From Earliella scabrosa (taxonomy: Eukaryota; Basidiomycota; Agaricomycetes; Polyporales; Polyporaceae), in assembly GCA_022605405.1 (NCBI GenBank), contig JABYQQ010000005.1, positions 1,302,001 through 1,366,000 of the forward strand: a stretch of DNA of 64,000 nucleotides, written 5' to 3'. Numbering within the stretch: position 1 is the stretch's first letter; each line of letters starts with the position of its first letter. Below, in pieces: positions 46,092 to 57,343 of this stretch. A program made the translations under genes and the position numbers. Below the pieces are notes generated by a model. The model made no database searches. It was not told where the DNA came from and saw only the letters and a list, made by a program, of their open reading frames with translations.

Positions 46092-48156
46092 ATGAGCTCC
46101 CTTGCTGACGAACTTCTTGCTGACCTCGATGGACTGTCTGGAGAGGAAGACAACTATGAAAACGATGAAGAGCAGCCCGAAGCCAGCACGTCTACTTCTG
46201 CCGGAGCCAAACGCAAGGCGCCTGGTTCGGACGACGAAATGTCTGAAGGCGAGGGAGGAGGGGACGGAGCAGAAGATGGGGACGACAAAGCAGTTGGGAC
46301 GTTGGTGCTGGAAGGCGGGATGAAGCCCGCAGAGGAGCTAGATGCTGAGGAAGTGCAACGCATGGAGTTGGGTGGGATTGAGGATGTGAGGAAGGTGGCC
46401 AAACTCGAGGGAAGCAAGCGGATGAACGACATCCTGCAGGTGCGCTGTGCCTCGAGTGCCTAAGAGACCGAAGGAACTCATGTATTCCAAAGGAAATAGA
46501 GAAGTATCAGGCGAACCCTAGCACGCCTGAGCAGATGGCGCTCCCGACGCACTCGAACCCCGAGTATAATCTCATTGTACAAGCGAACAACCTGGCGGTG
46601 GACGTGGACAATGAGATCATGGTTGTGCACAAGGTACACCACCTGCTCTGGACAATACGTACGTTGAAACTCACCCGTGCACGTTCATAGTTCATCCGAG
46701 ACCATTACGCACCAAAGTTTCCTGAACTTGAGCAGCTCGTGTCCGACCCTCAAATGTACATCCGATCCGTACGAGCGCTGGGCAACGCTGAAGACCCGAC
46801 AAAGGTTGACCTACAAGGTGTTCTTCCCCCCGCTATCATCATGAGTGTTCTTGTTACCGCCACCACAACGTCTGGTCAACCCCTTTCGGAAGCGGAGTGG
46901 CAGACTGTGCAGAAAGCTTGTGACCTTGCTGACCGCTTGGAAGAGGCTCGGAAGAAGGTACGCTATGATTCTTCGCTATGTCCATGACGCGTGTGCTCAT
47001 GAGGAGGCAGATTTTCATGTACGTCAGCTCACGAATGAATATCCTTGCTCCCAACCTATCCGCTATCGTCGGTACCACCACAGCTGCGAAATTGCTCGGT
47101 GTTGCGGGTGGTCTGTCTGGTATCGCCAAGATGCCTGCGTGTAATGTCTATGTACGTACCTTCTGCTTTCCATGCCCGCTTCAGTACTGACCCAGCTCGC
47201 GTTCACAGCTGTTAGGCGCTCAGAAGAAGATTGCGGCTGGATTTTCGTCTATCACCCAGCGGAGACATACAGGCTTCGTCTTTCAGTCGGAAATCGTTCA
47301 AGGAACACCTCCAGAGTACCGCATGAAGGTTCAGCGCACAGTCGGTGCGAAATGCACGCTGGCCGCCCGTATGGACTTGGAGAGGCAACGTAGAGATGGT
47401 ATGTCGTCATGCTCCACCGAATTCGCAACTTGTCATACTGACCATTGCTACAGGTTCATATGGCCAGCAGCTCCGAGACAAGATCGAGAAGCACATTGAC
47501 CGTCTCGCCGCCCCGCCGCCTAGCAAAATCGTCAAGGCCTTGCCTATCCCAAACGATGGTCCCAAGAAACGCCGTGGAGGGAAGCGAGCCAGGAAGGCGA
47601 AGGAGGCATACGCCCAGACCGAGCTCCGCAAGCTGCAGAACCGCATGGCGTTTGGCGAGGCTGAGGAGGAAGTGGGCGCGTTCGACCAGACCAAGGGTCT
47701 CGGTATGATTGGCACCGGGAAGGTGCGCGCTGGCGTAGGCGAGGCAAAGAGCCGAGGTGCGTGCCCTACCACTTTCGCGTCCACATCCTCGGAGCCCCGA
47801 GCTCCAGTGGCTTCGCGGGTTCTTCGATCGTCTGTTTTGCTGATGCTGGTCTTCTCTTACGTATCTACAGCGAAGCTGTCCAAGGCGAACAAGCTCCGTG
47901 TGGCTGCATTGACGAAGGCTGCCCAGAGTGGCACCGCGACTTCAGGAACTGCGACTTCGCTCACGGTCACTCCAGTGCAAGGTTCGTGTTTGACGCGTTC
48001 CCTCACGTGCCCGCGGATGCTGACGAATATTCCACAGGATTCGAGCTTTCGAATCGTGCTGCTGCTGCTCAACGCGTGAAGGAGGCAAATGAACGCTGGT
48101 TCTCCTCCGGTACATTCTCTTTCGTTGGTCAAAAGGGAACATCGACTCAGAAGTAG
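46092..48156 (+). CDS. PRP31: Pre-mRNA splicing factor PRP31
   Basis: U4/U6 snRNP protein needed for tri-snRNP assembly. Starts [20 protein letters not shown] with an acidic leader. Then [20 protein letters not shown] and [40 protein letters not shown], the coiled-coil and Nop domain with [20 protein letters not shown] and [20 protein letters not shown], the RNP-binding surface for U4 5' stem-loop and 15.5K protein, followed by NVYLLGAQKK and [20 protein letters not shown]. The C-terminal Prp31 domain has [20 protein letters not shown] and [20 protein letters not shown], plus [11 protein letters not shown]. Ends [13 protein letters not shown]. Eight or so introns. Complete, with no unusual feature. 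Confidence 0.93.
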
Positions 48157-48310
48157 CGTGTGATATGAACCAAGCAGTGTTATTGCTCATGGGGATGCAT
48201 ATAGTAGAGTATGAGTGTATGATGCAATGTGATACTACGCTAATGCATGATGAAGGGCTACAAATACACAGACAACAACGAACGAGACTTCACAAGAAGA
48301 CCACAGCACC

Positions 48311-49057
48311 CTACGATGATGACGGAGGGTGAGCGGTGGCAACGGTCTCGCCCGTCGCCGCGCTTTGAGAGACGTCGATGAAACCTGATTTCTTGGGATT
48401 GCCGATCTTTGACCGCTTAGTCCTGTAGTCACGGATGGCAGAGCGGATGGCATCCTCAGCAAGCACTGCTGGCGTGTCAGACGACAGATACTAGAAGGAA
48501 GAGGCATGGGACTCACTCGAGCAGTGGAGTTTGACCGGAGGCAGACACAACTCCTTCGCGATCTCCGTGTTTTTGATCTTTTCAGCCTCCTCCAACGACA
48601 AGCCCTTGACCCGCTCGGTCATGTACGAGCTCGACGCAATGGCACTCCCGCAGCCGAACGTCTTAAACTTGACGTCAGAGATGATACCATTCTCGTCGAC
48701 ACGAATCTGAAGCTTCATGACATCGCCGCACCTACCGACGGGACATAGGGGTCAGCCGATGACGCCGACAAAGACACGAACGGGGAGCAAGAGACGTACG
48801 CAGGAGCACCGACCAGCCCTGTGCCAACATCGACATCGTTCTTGGGAAGAGAACCGACCTGTTGAAGGGGATGGGCGCATGAGTTATCTGATAAACAGAA
48901 GAGGGAGTCCAGGCCGGACGAGACATACGTTTCTGGGCTGCTCGTAATGGGAAATGACTTTCTCATGGTACGCGCGAGCGATGACGGGCCTAGCAGCGAG
49001 CCTGCTCGCGCGGGGGGAGGCATTGACAAGGGACCTTGCGATTGACGAGCGAAACAT
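48311..49057 (-). CDS. ISU1: Iron-sulfur cluster scaffold, mitochondrial
   Basis: Scaffold on which 2Fe-2S clusters are built by Nfs1/Isd11 before transfer by Hsp70. The leader [20 protein letters not shown] is a clear transit peptide, followed by [20 protein letters not shown] and [20 protein letters not shown] with the first ligand Cys and the Asp two residues later; then [20 protein letters not shown] with the second Cys, and the Hsp70-binding LPPVK followed by HCSMLAEDA with the third Cys and His. All cluster ligands are therefore present. The gene has about four introns and ends [14 protein letters not shown]. Divergent from GPC1, with 330 bases between starts. Confidence 0.94.
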
Positions 49058-49387
49058 GGCTGGTGGTGGTGGGGGTGAGAGGGAAACTTGGCTGCTGAGC
49101 TCAGCGGTCGCTCCGGACGATTGCGTCGGCCGTGGGTGAGGCGTCCACTCGCCCTCCAATCGCTCCACGTGGCAGAGCCACGTGCTGGGAGCGACTGCGT
49201 CAGCTTAGCTAAGCAGAATTTCCGTGTTTGGGCGCGTGGGATGGAGTGTGATTGCTTTGGCGTTGGCGGAGGCCACTGAACGCGTCGCACATGCGTCCTC
49301 TCCTACTGCTTTGCCAGTCTCCCTTGCCTCCTGCTTTCTCCCTCCTCTTCTCCGCCCTTTGTCTTGCGTCCGCCCTCACGACCAGCT
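49058..49387. promoter_or_regulatory. Divergent ISU1 / GPC1 promoter
   Basis: 330 bases between start codons. Contains the inverted repeat cacgtggcagagccacgtg at about 49166-49184, with two E-box-like CACGTG cores, a possible bHLH binding site. Confidence 0.5.
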
Positions 49388-51223
49388 ATGTCTACCCCGG
49401 CGTCCTCACGCCCGCCGTCTCCACCACAGATGCGTAGACGCGACAGCGGAACAGGCGTATTCTCCGTCCCCTTCGAGCGTTTTGTCCGCGACGAAATCTC
49501 TGACTGGGCCAGCGGGTTTACCCTCCTAGGTGCGCAGCTCTCTGGTATCTGATAAGTCTCGTGTGTCGACGCGTTCGCAACTCAGATACCATGGAGACAT
49601 ACTTCGACTCCCACCTGGACCTCTTGCAGCGTAACCTTGCGAAGACAAGCGACCGCCTCAAGATGCGCGCAGAGGCCAAGCTCAATGATATCAAGAAGGA
49701 CGTGCTCAAGGATGGCCCTCTCAAACTGGTTCCCACCGCTACCAATATTCAGCTCGAGCGCGAGCTACAGAGGTACAAGTTGAAGGTACGAACGTGCGCC
49801 CCTGGTGGACCCATCCTGGTCCGATTATTGACCGCCTAGTCTGCTATAGGTCTCGCAACGGCTGCTCAAGGTGACCCAAACATGGCATTCGGCCAAGGTC
49901 ATCAGAACCCGAGAGAAAGTCACGTTCTTCATGGGCGTTATGTCTTTACTCCTGACCGCTCTCCTCTTTGGCATGGCGCCAGAGTACGTCGTTCCGCAGG
50001 TCTTCACCTCAGCCTCAATCTAACCTGTCCTGATAGATGGATCCATGTCGCTTACTCGGTCCAAGCCGCATACTATCTACCTATGCGGGTATACATGTAC
50101 AAGAAGCGGGCCTGGCACTACTTCCTCTTCGACCTTTGCTACTACACGAACGTTCTCGACCTCGTCTTCATTTGGGCGATGCCTTCAAGTGCTGCTTTGT
50201 TTGTCGCCTGCTATTGCATATCCCTTGGATCCTTGGCCAGCGCCGTCATTACATGGAGAAACAGTCTGGTCTTCCATGACTGGGATAAAGTCACCTCACT
50301 GTTCATCCATATCTATCCCCCTCTGGTCTTCTCTGTTATCCGGTGCGTTCTGCCGTACAAGTCCGGTTATCGTATACTCACCCCATTTCAGACACTATTA
50401 TCCAGATGCCCACGCACGGTTCCCAGCGCTCAGGGACGTTCCCCACCTACAACCTTGGAAAGCGCTCCTCCTCAGCGGCATCATCTGTATGACGTGATTT
50501 CACTTGCCCATAATGAGATCGTTGACTGACAGAACCGTAGACCTCATCTGGCAGCTGCTCTACTGGAAGGTATACTCTAGATCTGTCGATGGTCTTGACC
50601 TCTATTCTCACAATTACTGGCAGTTCGTCTTGATCGACCGCCGCGCGAAGGTGCAATCTGGCCAAAGGATCACGTCCTTCACATGGATGCTCAATGACAA
50701 GCGTGGAGCTATCGGTCGGACCTTGGCGAAGATACCCCCACAATATCGAGAAGTCTCTTTCATGGCCGGGCAGTTTGGTACGTGGCGTTCTAGATGACTG
50801 GTGCATCCGTTGACCATATGGGATTGGCGCAGTCTACTCTATCGTCACGGAGTTGCCCGCGGTGTTCCTGTTGTACGAGAGCGCCTTCTGGAGCTCTGCG
50901 TATATTCTTTTCCTATTCGCCGTCTGCGCTTGGAACGGTGGAGGCTTCTACATCGAGGTGTTCGGTCGCAAGTGAGTTTTCTGCACAAATCCCGATGTTC
51001 TTGACTGCTCACCGTGTTGCACAGGTTCGAACGAGAACTTGAGGCACTGCGTAAAGAACTCGCCGAGGTCAATGCACGTTCGGAACGCTCGAGTCCTACA
51101 CTTGGCCCGCAAAGCGACGATGATCTCTCGATTTCTGCTGGCTCGCCGAGGGTCCTTTCACCCGTCGTGTCGGCTGTCGATCCGCAAGATAATATTCCTC
51201 CTATCAACGGCGACGCCCGGTAA
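49388..51223 (+). CDS. GPC1: Glycerophosphocholine acyltransferase
   Basis: Acylates glycerophosphocholine to lysophosphatidylcholine with acyl-CoA, in the ER; the family is known by DUF2838. Starts MSTPASSRPPSPPQMRRRDS. The N-terminal coiled part includes DTMETYFDSHLDLLQRNLAK and KLVPTATNIQLERELQRYKL; membrane helices follow: REKVTFFMGVMSLLLTALLF, YLPMRVYMYKKRAWHYFLFD, LCYYTNVLDLVFIWAMPSSA and HDWDKVTSLFIHIYPPLVFS, then RHYYPDAHARFPAL and WKALLLSGIIYLIWQLLYW. Late helices include YSIVTELPAVFLLYESAFWS and AVCAWNGGGFYIEVFGRKF. The tail is acidic and serine-rich, ending NIPPINGDAR. The histidine- and tyrosine-rich segments agree with the family. ALE1, in the same window, can act on the product. 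Confidence 0.9.
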
Positions 51224-51671
51224 CGACCACCCCTAGACGACGTCTTGACATGCTCAAGTTAGATTCACGCTGTATCACGAACTGTAATGACTGTATTTTT
51301 CCACGACACGCTTGGTAGTCCGTGCAGTGCGGGGACTACTTGATACTTATTGTCTTACAGTATATCAGGGATGGTGTTGTACTATGCGATACCCCCACGC
51401 TCCATAATGACATCTAGTGCTAGTTTTTGTGTCTTATTGCGTATTTGCGAAGCTGGGACTGACTGGGATTATGTACAGTTATAGAATCATGTCGCATCGG
51501 CGGTCGATGCATCTGGCACAGGAGTGACGGGCCTGACGGCCCAGGACTGGAGTTGACTCGGACATGGTCCGCTTTCCCCCAGCACGTTGCTCAGTTGTCA
51601 TGACGATCTGCAAGATAGTACACCAGTGATTTCTTGTCAACAATGAGGAAGGTCCACGTCAGAGATACCCG
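51224..51671. other. Convergent 3' region, GPC1 / F-box-like gene
   Basis: Space between a plus-strand and a minus-strand gene end. No gene seen. Confidence 0.45.
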
Positions 51672-51683
51672 CTACAACCCGAT

Positions 51684-51716
<33 letters not shown>

Positions 51717-53297
51717 CCAAAGATCCGCCGGTGCCGGGGGCCGTTCCGGGATTGGGTCGAACCTGGTCCATCGGGTGCCAGTACCGTCAGCCACATAGAC
51801 TCCCGAGGGGCGAAGGTTCAGAGCGACCCGGGTGACCAGCCACGACGGTCTTTGGCTGTATTGCCATCTGCAACGTGAGCGATGCCGCAACGAGGGCGGA
51901 GGTGAGAACGGGGCATACATGAGTATGCACAGGAGGGAGCACCTACTCGTTGATGGGACGCGGGAACCCTCCGCCGACGCGGATCTCTTCCAACGCAGGG
52001 AACTTGGCCTTGCAGTAAGTGGTGACGTACCGAGTGAAATCCGACCAGTCCCGAAGCTGCTCCTCGAGAGTATGGACTGAGAGACTATCAGGGCTAGTGA
52101 AGGTTGAGACGTCAGCACATGAAAGGGCAAAAATAAATGCCGCGTACATGATAGAAAGGTTCAACAGCGTCAGCTGGCGCAGGGCCGGATTGGGCTTCGA
52201 CCTCGCGAGGAACGGTATATGCGTAGTCTGGGAGACCAAAGCCGTCAGCGAACAGGCCCGGTGGCACGCGATGGGCAAGGTTGATCATGTACGGACGGGC
52301 AGGCGGTTTGTCAGACGCAGCTCAACGAGGTTTGGACACCAGTCAAAGATCGGCTGCTTGTACGACTCCAGGTTTCGGTCGCTGTCGATCGTGAGTGTGG
52401 TGATCTTCATCCCGTGCACCTTCACAAACTCGAGGACAGGCGCAACGATGGTGTCACTCGGCCTGAAGCAGAGCTCGCGAAGACGTGGGAGACTGCCACC
52501 ACACAAGGTGAGCCTGTCATGCCAGTAGAGAGCACGCGTGCCCACGTACCTCATCACCCGGAACACCTTCATAAGCCCGATACCTGGGTCATACAGCGCC
52601 AGGCTTTCCAGCTGAGGCAGCTCGACTTGAGGCACCTCGTCAAGCCTGCCGCCGCATCCGCCATGGAGAGACACATGTCGGAGATGAGGCATCTGAAGGA
52701 ACATGGCCGGGGTAATCATCTCGGTCTTGGCCAGTCGCTGCTGCATCCACTCAAGCGGGAGCGGGACGTCGGGAGATGCGTACTTGAGCAAGTCCGGGAA
52801 GACTTGCACGCGCTCGGTGACGCGAACGAGGTTTACTAACGGCGCGGAAAGACGTTCAGGCCGCCGGTGATGGTGCTCGTCGTAGATCATCCGGAGGACG
52901 CGAACGTGAGCAGCGATATCTGGCGATTGTTCCAGGGTGTCCAGTAGCCGTTGCGGATTATCGCGGGGCCGGAAGAAGGGGACAGCATACATATGCGGCA
53001 GACCGATGCGCTGCGAGTGCTTTCGTCAGTGTGACAGCTCCACAGAGAGATGATCAGACGACTGACGTAGAATCGCTTGCAAACGAGGAGAACGTTCCGC
53101 CTCGTCACATTCGGCGAGAGGGGCGCACGGCGATGAAATTGGATGATAACGATATGATGACCCTCCGGGTACTCTATCTCGGCGGATTCAGTGGCGAAGC
53201 CCAGGATGCGCGACCAGATATTGTCTGAAAGATCTGGAAGGCGGCTGGACAAAGTCGTGACCTGACCTATTTCAGGGAAGCCTGCAAGCGAAACCAT
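51672..53297 (-). CDS. F-box/LRR-like protein A with poly-Asp tail
   Basis: Begins MVSLAGFPEIGQVTTLSSRL, then LSDNIWSRILGFATESAEIE, an F-box-like start, and VTRRNVLLVCKRFY before the first intron. The next exon is long and reads like leucine-rich target-recognition repeats: PLVNLVRVTERVQVFPDLLK, FLQMPHLRHVSLHGGCGGRL, LPQLESLALYDPGIGLMKVF and CPNLVELRLTNRLP. Following exons give PFLARSKPNPALRQLTLLNL and FPALEEIRVGGGFPRP. The protein ends in 11 aspartates coded by pure GAC repeats, then DIGL-type end at 51672. Such genes are numerous in Agaricomycetes and target proteins to SCF ubiquitin ligases, but F-box function here is inferred only from the pattern. The splice joining the two middle exons is not canonical-looking (GTCCGT donor). 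Confidence 0.65.
51684..51716 (+). repeat. (GTC)11 microsatellite in coding exon
   Basis: Eleven perfect GTC units; on the coding minus strand GAC, giving eleven aspartates at the C-terminus of F-box-like gene A. Length likely varies between strains. Confidence 0.9.
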
Positions 53298-53335
53298 GCT
53301 GTGCGGTCAACAGATCAGTAAAGAGGAGGAAGACT

Positions 53336-54254
53336 TCAACACTTGAACATGTACACGCACTTCCTCCCCTCGCCTAGGTAGAGTTTCTCCCGCCCGTAGG
53401 GTTGCCAAGTAGAGGGATAATGCTTCAACCACTCCACACCGTCTCGAATCTGCAGGATCCTGAGCGAGGGATGCGACAGCATGGACCCTATGTGGTCGAG
53501 CAATGCGTTTGGTCTGGTCCATCTGTACCAGAACTGCGAGATATACATGCTGAAGTGCTCCACACGTGGCAGCATCGAGAGATTGGTGACTAGTCTATCG
53601 GGAAACGCCACCGAGGGGCTTAGATCGACTCGTTTCTGTGGCAATGAGGGTATGAGCCAGGTACCCTTGGGAAGGTAGATTGTGAAGCGTTTCAAGACTT
53701 ACCAATCTGGTCCACTGAGCTGCACTGTCAGAGACGGCCTCATAGAAGGGTCGGATGATGCTTGTAGGCTCCGGAAGCAGTTCAGGCAGGAGTGAGTCTA
53801 GCATGAGTCTAGACGGGTTGATGCTCTGTAGCGCGGAAGCGAGACCTCCCAGCTGGTCCTCCGTCGATAGATCAAATGCGAGGAATAGTTCTGCGATGTT
53901 ACTGCACGCATACAGAACATCGTTGAACTCAGCGCAATAGGAAGCTTCCATCCGTAGCCGGCGCAGATATTGACCCAGCATGAGTCCATCCTTGTTGGGC
54001 TTGCTGACCGCCTCCGCAAAAGCGAGGACTTCCTTCCTGGTACGAAGTATGACTGTTCCGTAGAGGAGCGGAATGCCTATGCGATACCACCGCGAGCATG
54101 TCGGAAGGATTCCGATTATGTTGGAGCTCTGGTTGCTGGTGAAGGTTTTCGGTGTACGCCACCTCTCGAATTGACCTTGCGGGATGCAGAGGACGTAGGA
54201 AAGTATTTGATCCAGAATCTCATCTGGGGCGGTTTCTGCCATCTTATGGACCAT
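53336..54254 (-). CDS. F-box-like protein B
   Basis: Starts MVHKMAETAPDEILDQILSY, a good F-box-type start, followed by IIGILPTCSRWYRIGIPLLY and GTVILRTRKEVLAFAEAVSK, the 'returns to its rank, moves to house' pattern usual in Agaricomycete F-box proteins. Then LGQYLRRLRMEASYCAEFND and repeat-like LACSNIAELFLAFDLSTEDQ. A GTAAGT-CACAG intron in phase (after QWTRL) leads to KRVDLSPSVAFPDRLVTNLS, then FWYRWTRPNALLDHIGSMLS and HPSLRILQIRDGVEWLKHYP, ending RKCVYMFKC. Two exons. Its stop lies only 38 bases before the start of gene A on the same strand, so the pair looks like a tandem duplication, or one may be a fragment of the other. Length about 280 residues is short for the family. Confidence 0.7.
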
Positions 54255-54509
54255 TATATGTAAGATCAAGTACCAGGATGTTGAATGAGGCTTACCCCTG
54301 TGGATCCTAAAGCTTCGAGTTGGTAGGTGATGGTCAAGACGTTGGAAGGCGCCCAATATATGCCTATTGATGCGCCACGAGGCGGCGGTCCGGCATGCGC
54401 AGCTGGTGTGTCGGTGTACCTCGGCGTAAGTACTTGCCAATTGTCTGGATGTGGCCGAGATTGGCCTCAGAAATCCACATCATCTATACTACCCAGTGGC
54501 ATGGACTCG

Positions 54510-55977
54510 TCAAGGCAGAGTCGCCAAAACGTTGCCAGTACAGTCAAAATCCTCCCACTCGCGCCCACTCGCTATCCAGCCTTCGAAAGGCCCACCTGGG
54601 CCCTTCAGAGCGTTTCTCGCGAGCTGATAGTCGAGATCCATCTGTTTGCTCTCGTAGTACGACTCGTCGCTTCGTGGCGAGGTCAGCGCTCGAACGATCA
54701 AAACCTTCGAGCAAATGGACGTACGTCCCCATAGACACACCAGCTTGCGCTGCGACTTCTCGAAACAAGACATACAAGGATAGTTTCGAGAGCACGGGTC
54801 TGCGGATGTTTATCTCAGGGAGGCGACAAATGAGGTGTTCAATGCCGACCAACCTGAACTTGGGGTCGTGACGATGTTTGGGAGACACTCCACGCCGGAT
54901 GCCATTGATGAGAATCTCTTTTGACCGTTGCGATCCTGCGATCCAGCACAGAGCTGATAAATTGGCTTTCACATCCCGTCACGTTGCAACGATAGCTGAA
55001 CTTACAGTCATTGCAGCCACCGGTGACTTCAGGCCCTAGTGCAGACCGTGTGTGGACGAAGACAGCCGACGTGAAATCTATGCGAGGTTCATGTAACCAA
55101 AAGCCATCCGGCAATCCTGCATATAACGTCAACGATTATAGGGCATCGTCGGTGCGGCGGGTTGATCGACTGACCACGGATGCAACGCAACCTGGAGTAA
55201 AGAGCTCTAGTGCAATCTTCGATAACGACCTCACGCATGGACGGCTCGACATCACCAATGACGATTTGGTCAATGTATATAGGTCGCATAAGACGAGATA
55301 GTAGCGCTCCTTGTATGCCTAGCACATTCCACGAGGCAATCTTGTCACTGCAAGACATGGATAGTGTTGGAGGCGAGTCCGCGCGGCCCGGTTTGGTGCG
55401 CATGACGCCATAGAGGGTGTAGTTGTCGCGACCTCTGGAGGTGGTGTTCGCAGGAAGGTCTGGGAGACGTGTGGAGTCTTTGAGCGCAGCCATCTCAGCG
55501 TCTTGAAACGACGCCAGGAACCGGGTGGAAGCGTCCCCGCCTAGTCACGGGCGCACGTCGTTAGAGTTGGAACTTTTGAGTCATGGATATCCACTCACAA
55601 GGAACGGTGGATATGTACATAATAAGCGTTGTCCCTTCCCTCAGGGCGAACTTCCCATCTTCTCTTCTGCGGATCCAAGTTGTTGTGGCTACCGATGCAG
55701 AGCAGCTCCTCGCAATCTCCTCCAGGAACCAACGGATGGCGCCTCTGCGAGCGAGAACTTCAGCATGGCTGTCGTGCAGAGCGTCTCCGTTGTGCGGTAG
55801 TCTGGATGCGGGAAGACATTTGGATCCGGTTCCCAGAGATATGACTTTCAGACTTTCCCCGCTACGTAGAACGAAGCCAGCGAGGATGGTGAATTGGCCA
55901 TCAGGGGGCTTGAACTTCTGCTCAGCGTACTTGGAGAGCACCAAAGCGGCAATCGTGTCCGGAGAGTCTTCCACCAT
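54510..55977 (-). CDS. TAD1: tRNA-specific adenosine deaminase, A37 editing
   Basis: Adenosine deaminase that makes inosine at position 37 of tRNA-Ala, related to ADAR. Starts [20 protein letters not shown], then [20 protein letters not shown], the zinc motif [20 protein letters not shown] with the His-Ala-Glu catalytic core, STVPC with the first Cys ligand, and [20 protein letters not shown] with the second, followed by [20 protein letters not shown]. The rest gives [20 protein letters not shown], then C-terminal parts [18 protein letters not shown] and [53 protein letters not shown], typical for the end of Tad1. Ends [10 protein letters not shown] at 54510. Several introns. An ATG at 56136 in frame would add 53 residues of poor quality and is not preferred. 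Confidence 0.9.
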
Positions 55978-56387
55978 ACATGGCAATGCCGAACTGAGCA
56001 AGCGTAGACCGGAAGTGGATGTGGGTGGGAGCGAGTCGTGGTGGGCGCTTGCAAGATGGCAGCGATTGTGTGACAGCGTGACAGTAGCCGGTGGGGCACG
56101 CGTCGCGCGTGGATGGAGCTTGACCGCAACGAGCATGTCTCGGAGCCACGCTCAGGGCGCAACGGAGCTTGCCCACAGCTGCTCTCCAGACTCTCCACCG
56201 CGGGGATCCACCACAGCAGCAGAGCGCGTTATGACGTTTTGTGTCGCGTATCACATAAAAGAACGTTCTGCTCCCGTTGTCGATTGCAATACAGTAGCTT
56301 GTACAACGTGCAGTCCATACCCGTCACCACAGCATCTCAACCACACTCTCATCCTCGTACCTTGCACACACATTCCACCACACCAAC
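55978..56387. promoter_or_regulatory. Divergent promoter, TAD1 / small basic protein
   Basis: About 410 bases between start codons. A TATA-like cataaaaga lies near 56251, about 135 bases before the basic-protein ATG, and a gaacgttc palindrome follows it. Confidence 0.4.
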
Positions 56388-56845
56388 ATGCCGCTCTTTG
56401 GCCACCGCAGCACAACACACACACCCCGCAAGACGTCCACCCGCCGTCGCACCGGCCGTGGCTTCACCAGGCCGCGCTTTGGCAGGAAGGACCCAGACCG
56501 CGTCGCCGGAGGCTATAGTGCGTGTTCTTCTTCATTTCCTGCTTCCGAAGCACAGAACACGCGAGCTGACCACGCTTGTTTGACACGCACAGAGGCCGCC
56601 CTCGCGAACCCCAACACCACGCACTCTGGCCGAAAGCACGCCAAACGCGAGCTCAAGCTCATGGTGCGTCTCCGTTCACTCACGGGACCTTCCCGCTCGC
56701 CTCAGAGTCGTGTTGACGTCGTGTTGGATGCTCGTAGGGCCGCGGAAAGGAAACTCATGTCCCTCTCATGACGAAGATCAAGCGCACGCTTGGAATACGC
56801 AGCACCCCTCGTCGCGAGCGTAGGACCCTGCGCAAGCGTGTCTAA
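56388..56845 (+). CDS. Small basic protein, conserved in fungi
   Basis: Three exons give about 100 residues with a very basic composition. Exon 1: MPLFGHRSTTHTPRKTSTRR, RRTGRGFTRPRFGRKDPDRV and VAGGY; a GTGCGT-CACAG intron joins it to KAALANPNTTHSGRKHAKRE; a second intron (GTGCGT, acceptor CGTAG) joins to GRGKETHVPLMTKIKRTLGI and RSTPRRERRTLRKRV. Both junctions are in frame. DPDRVAGGYKAALANPNTT and GRKHAKRELKLMGRG appear, from memory, in small basic proteins across Agaricomycetes and Ascomycetes with no assigned function. The charge suggests nucleic-acid or histone-like contact, but that is inference. TAD1 is divergent. Confidence 0.8.
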
Positions 56846-57343
56846 GCCCACAGCCGCACGATGATCATGAGAGCGACGAATGTTATTCCGGTGGACACTC
56901 GCTAAGGACTTTTGTATACCGTATCCTTAATGATCCCTCAGTCTGTAGTATGCTCCGCCGCTGTATCAATAGCAGATACCCATGTTCCGTCCGATGCTTT
57001 CTCGGAAGTACTAAGTGCCGGTGTGTCCTAGGGTGACGTGGTCTCTCGCCGGTTCGTGTGACGGCGTGGATGCATTGATTTGTGATGCGTATAGTAGTGC
57101 TACAGGGGGCCGTGGCGTGTCGTATTCTACAGTCGTGATATGTCGTGAAGCTGGGAAGTGAAGTAATAAAAAGAGAAATATCCGAAAATCATACTGGATG
57201 CTAGCTGCTTGACCCGCAAGCTTAGCAAATGACCCCTGCATGGGGTCGGGGCCTATGAAACCGAAATATACGAGAGCGGTGAGGAGAACAGAACGAAAGC
57301 AGGGACGAGGGATACGGTGAAACGAACGCACGCCACGAGCCTT
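56846..57343. other. Convergent 3' intergenic region
   Basis: 500 bases between the basic-protein gene and the DUF6741-like gene. No gene recognised; a possible polyadenylation-like aataaa on the plus strand lies at about 57170. Confidence 0.4.
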
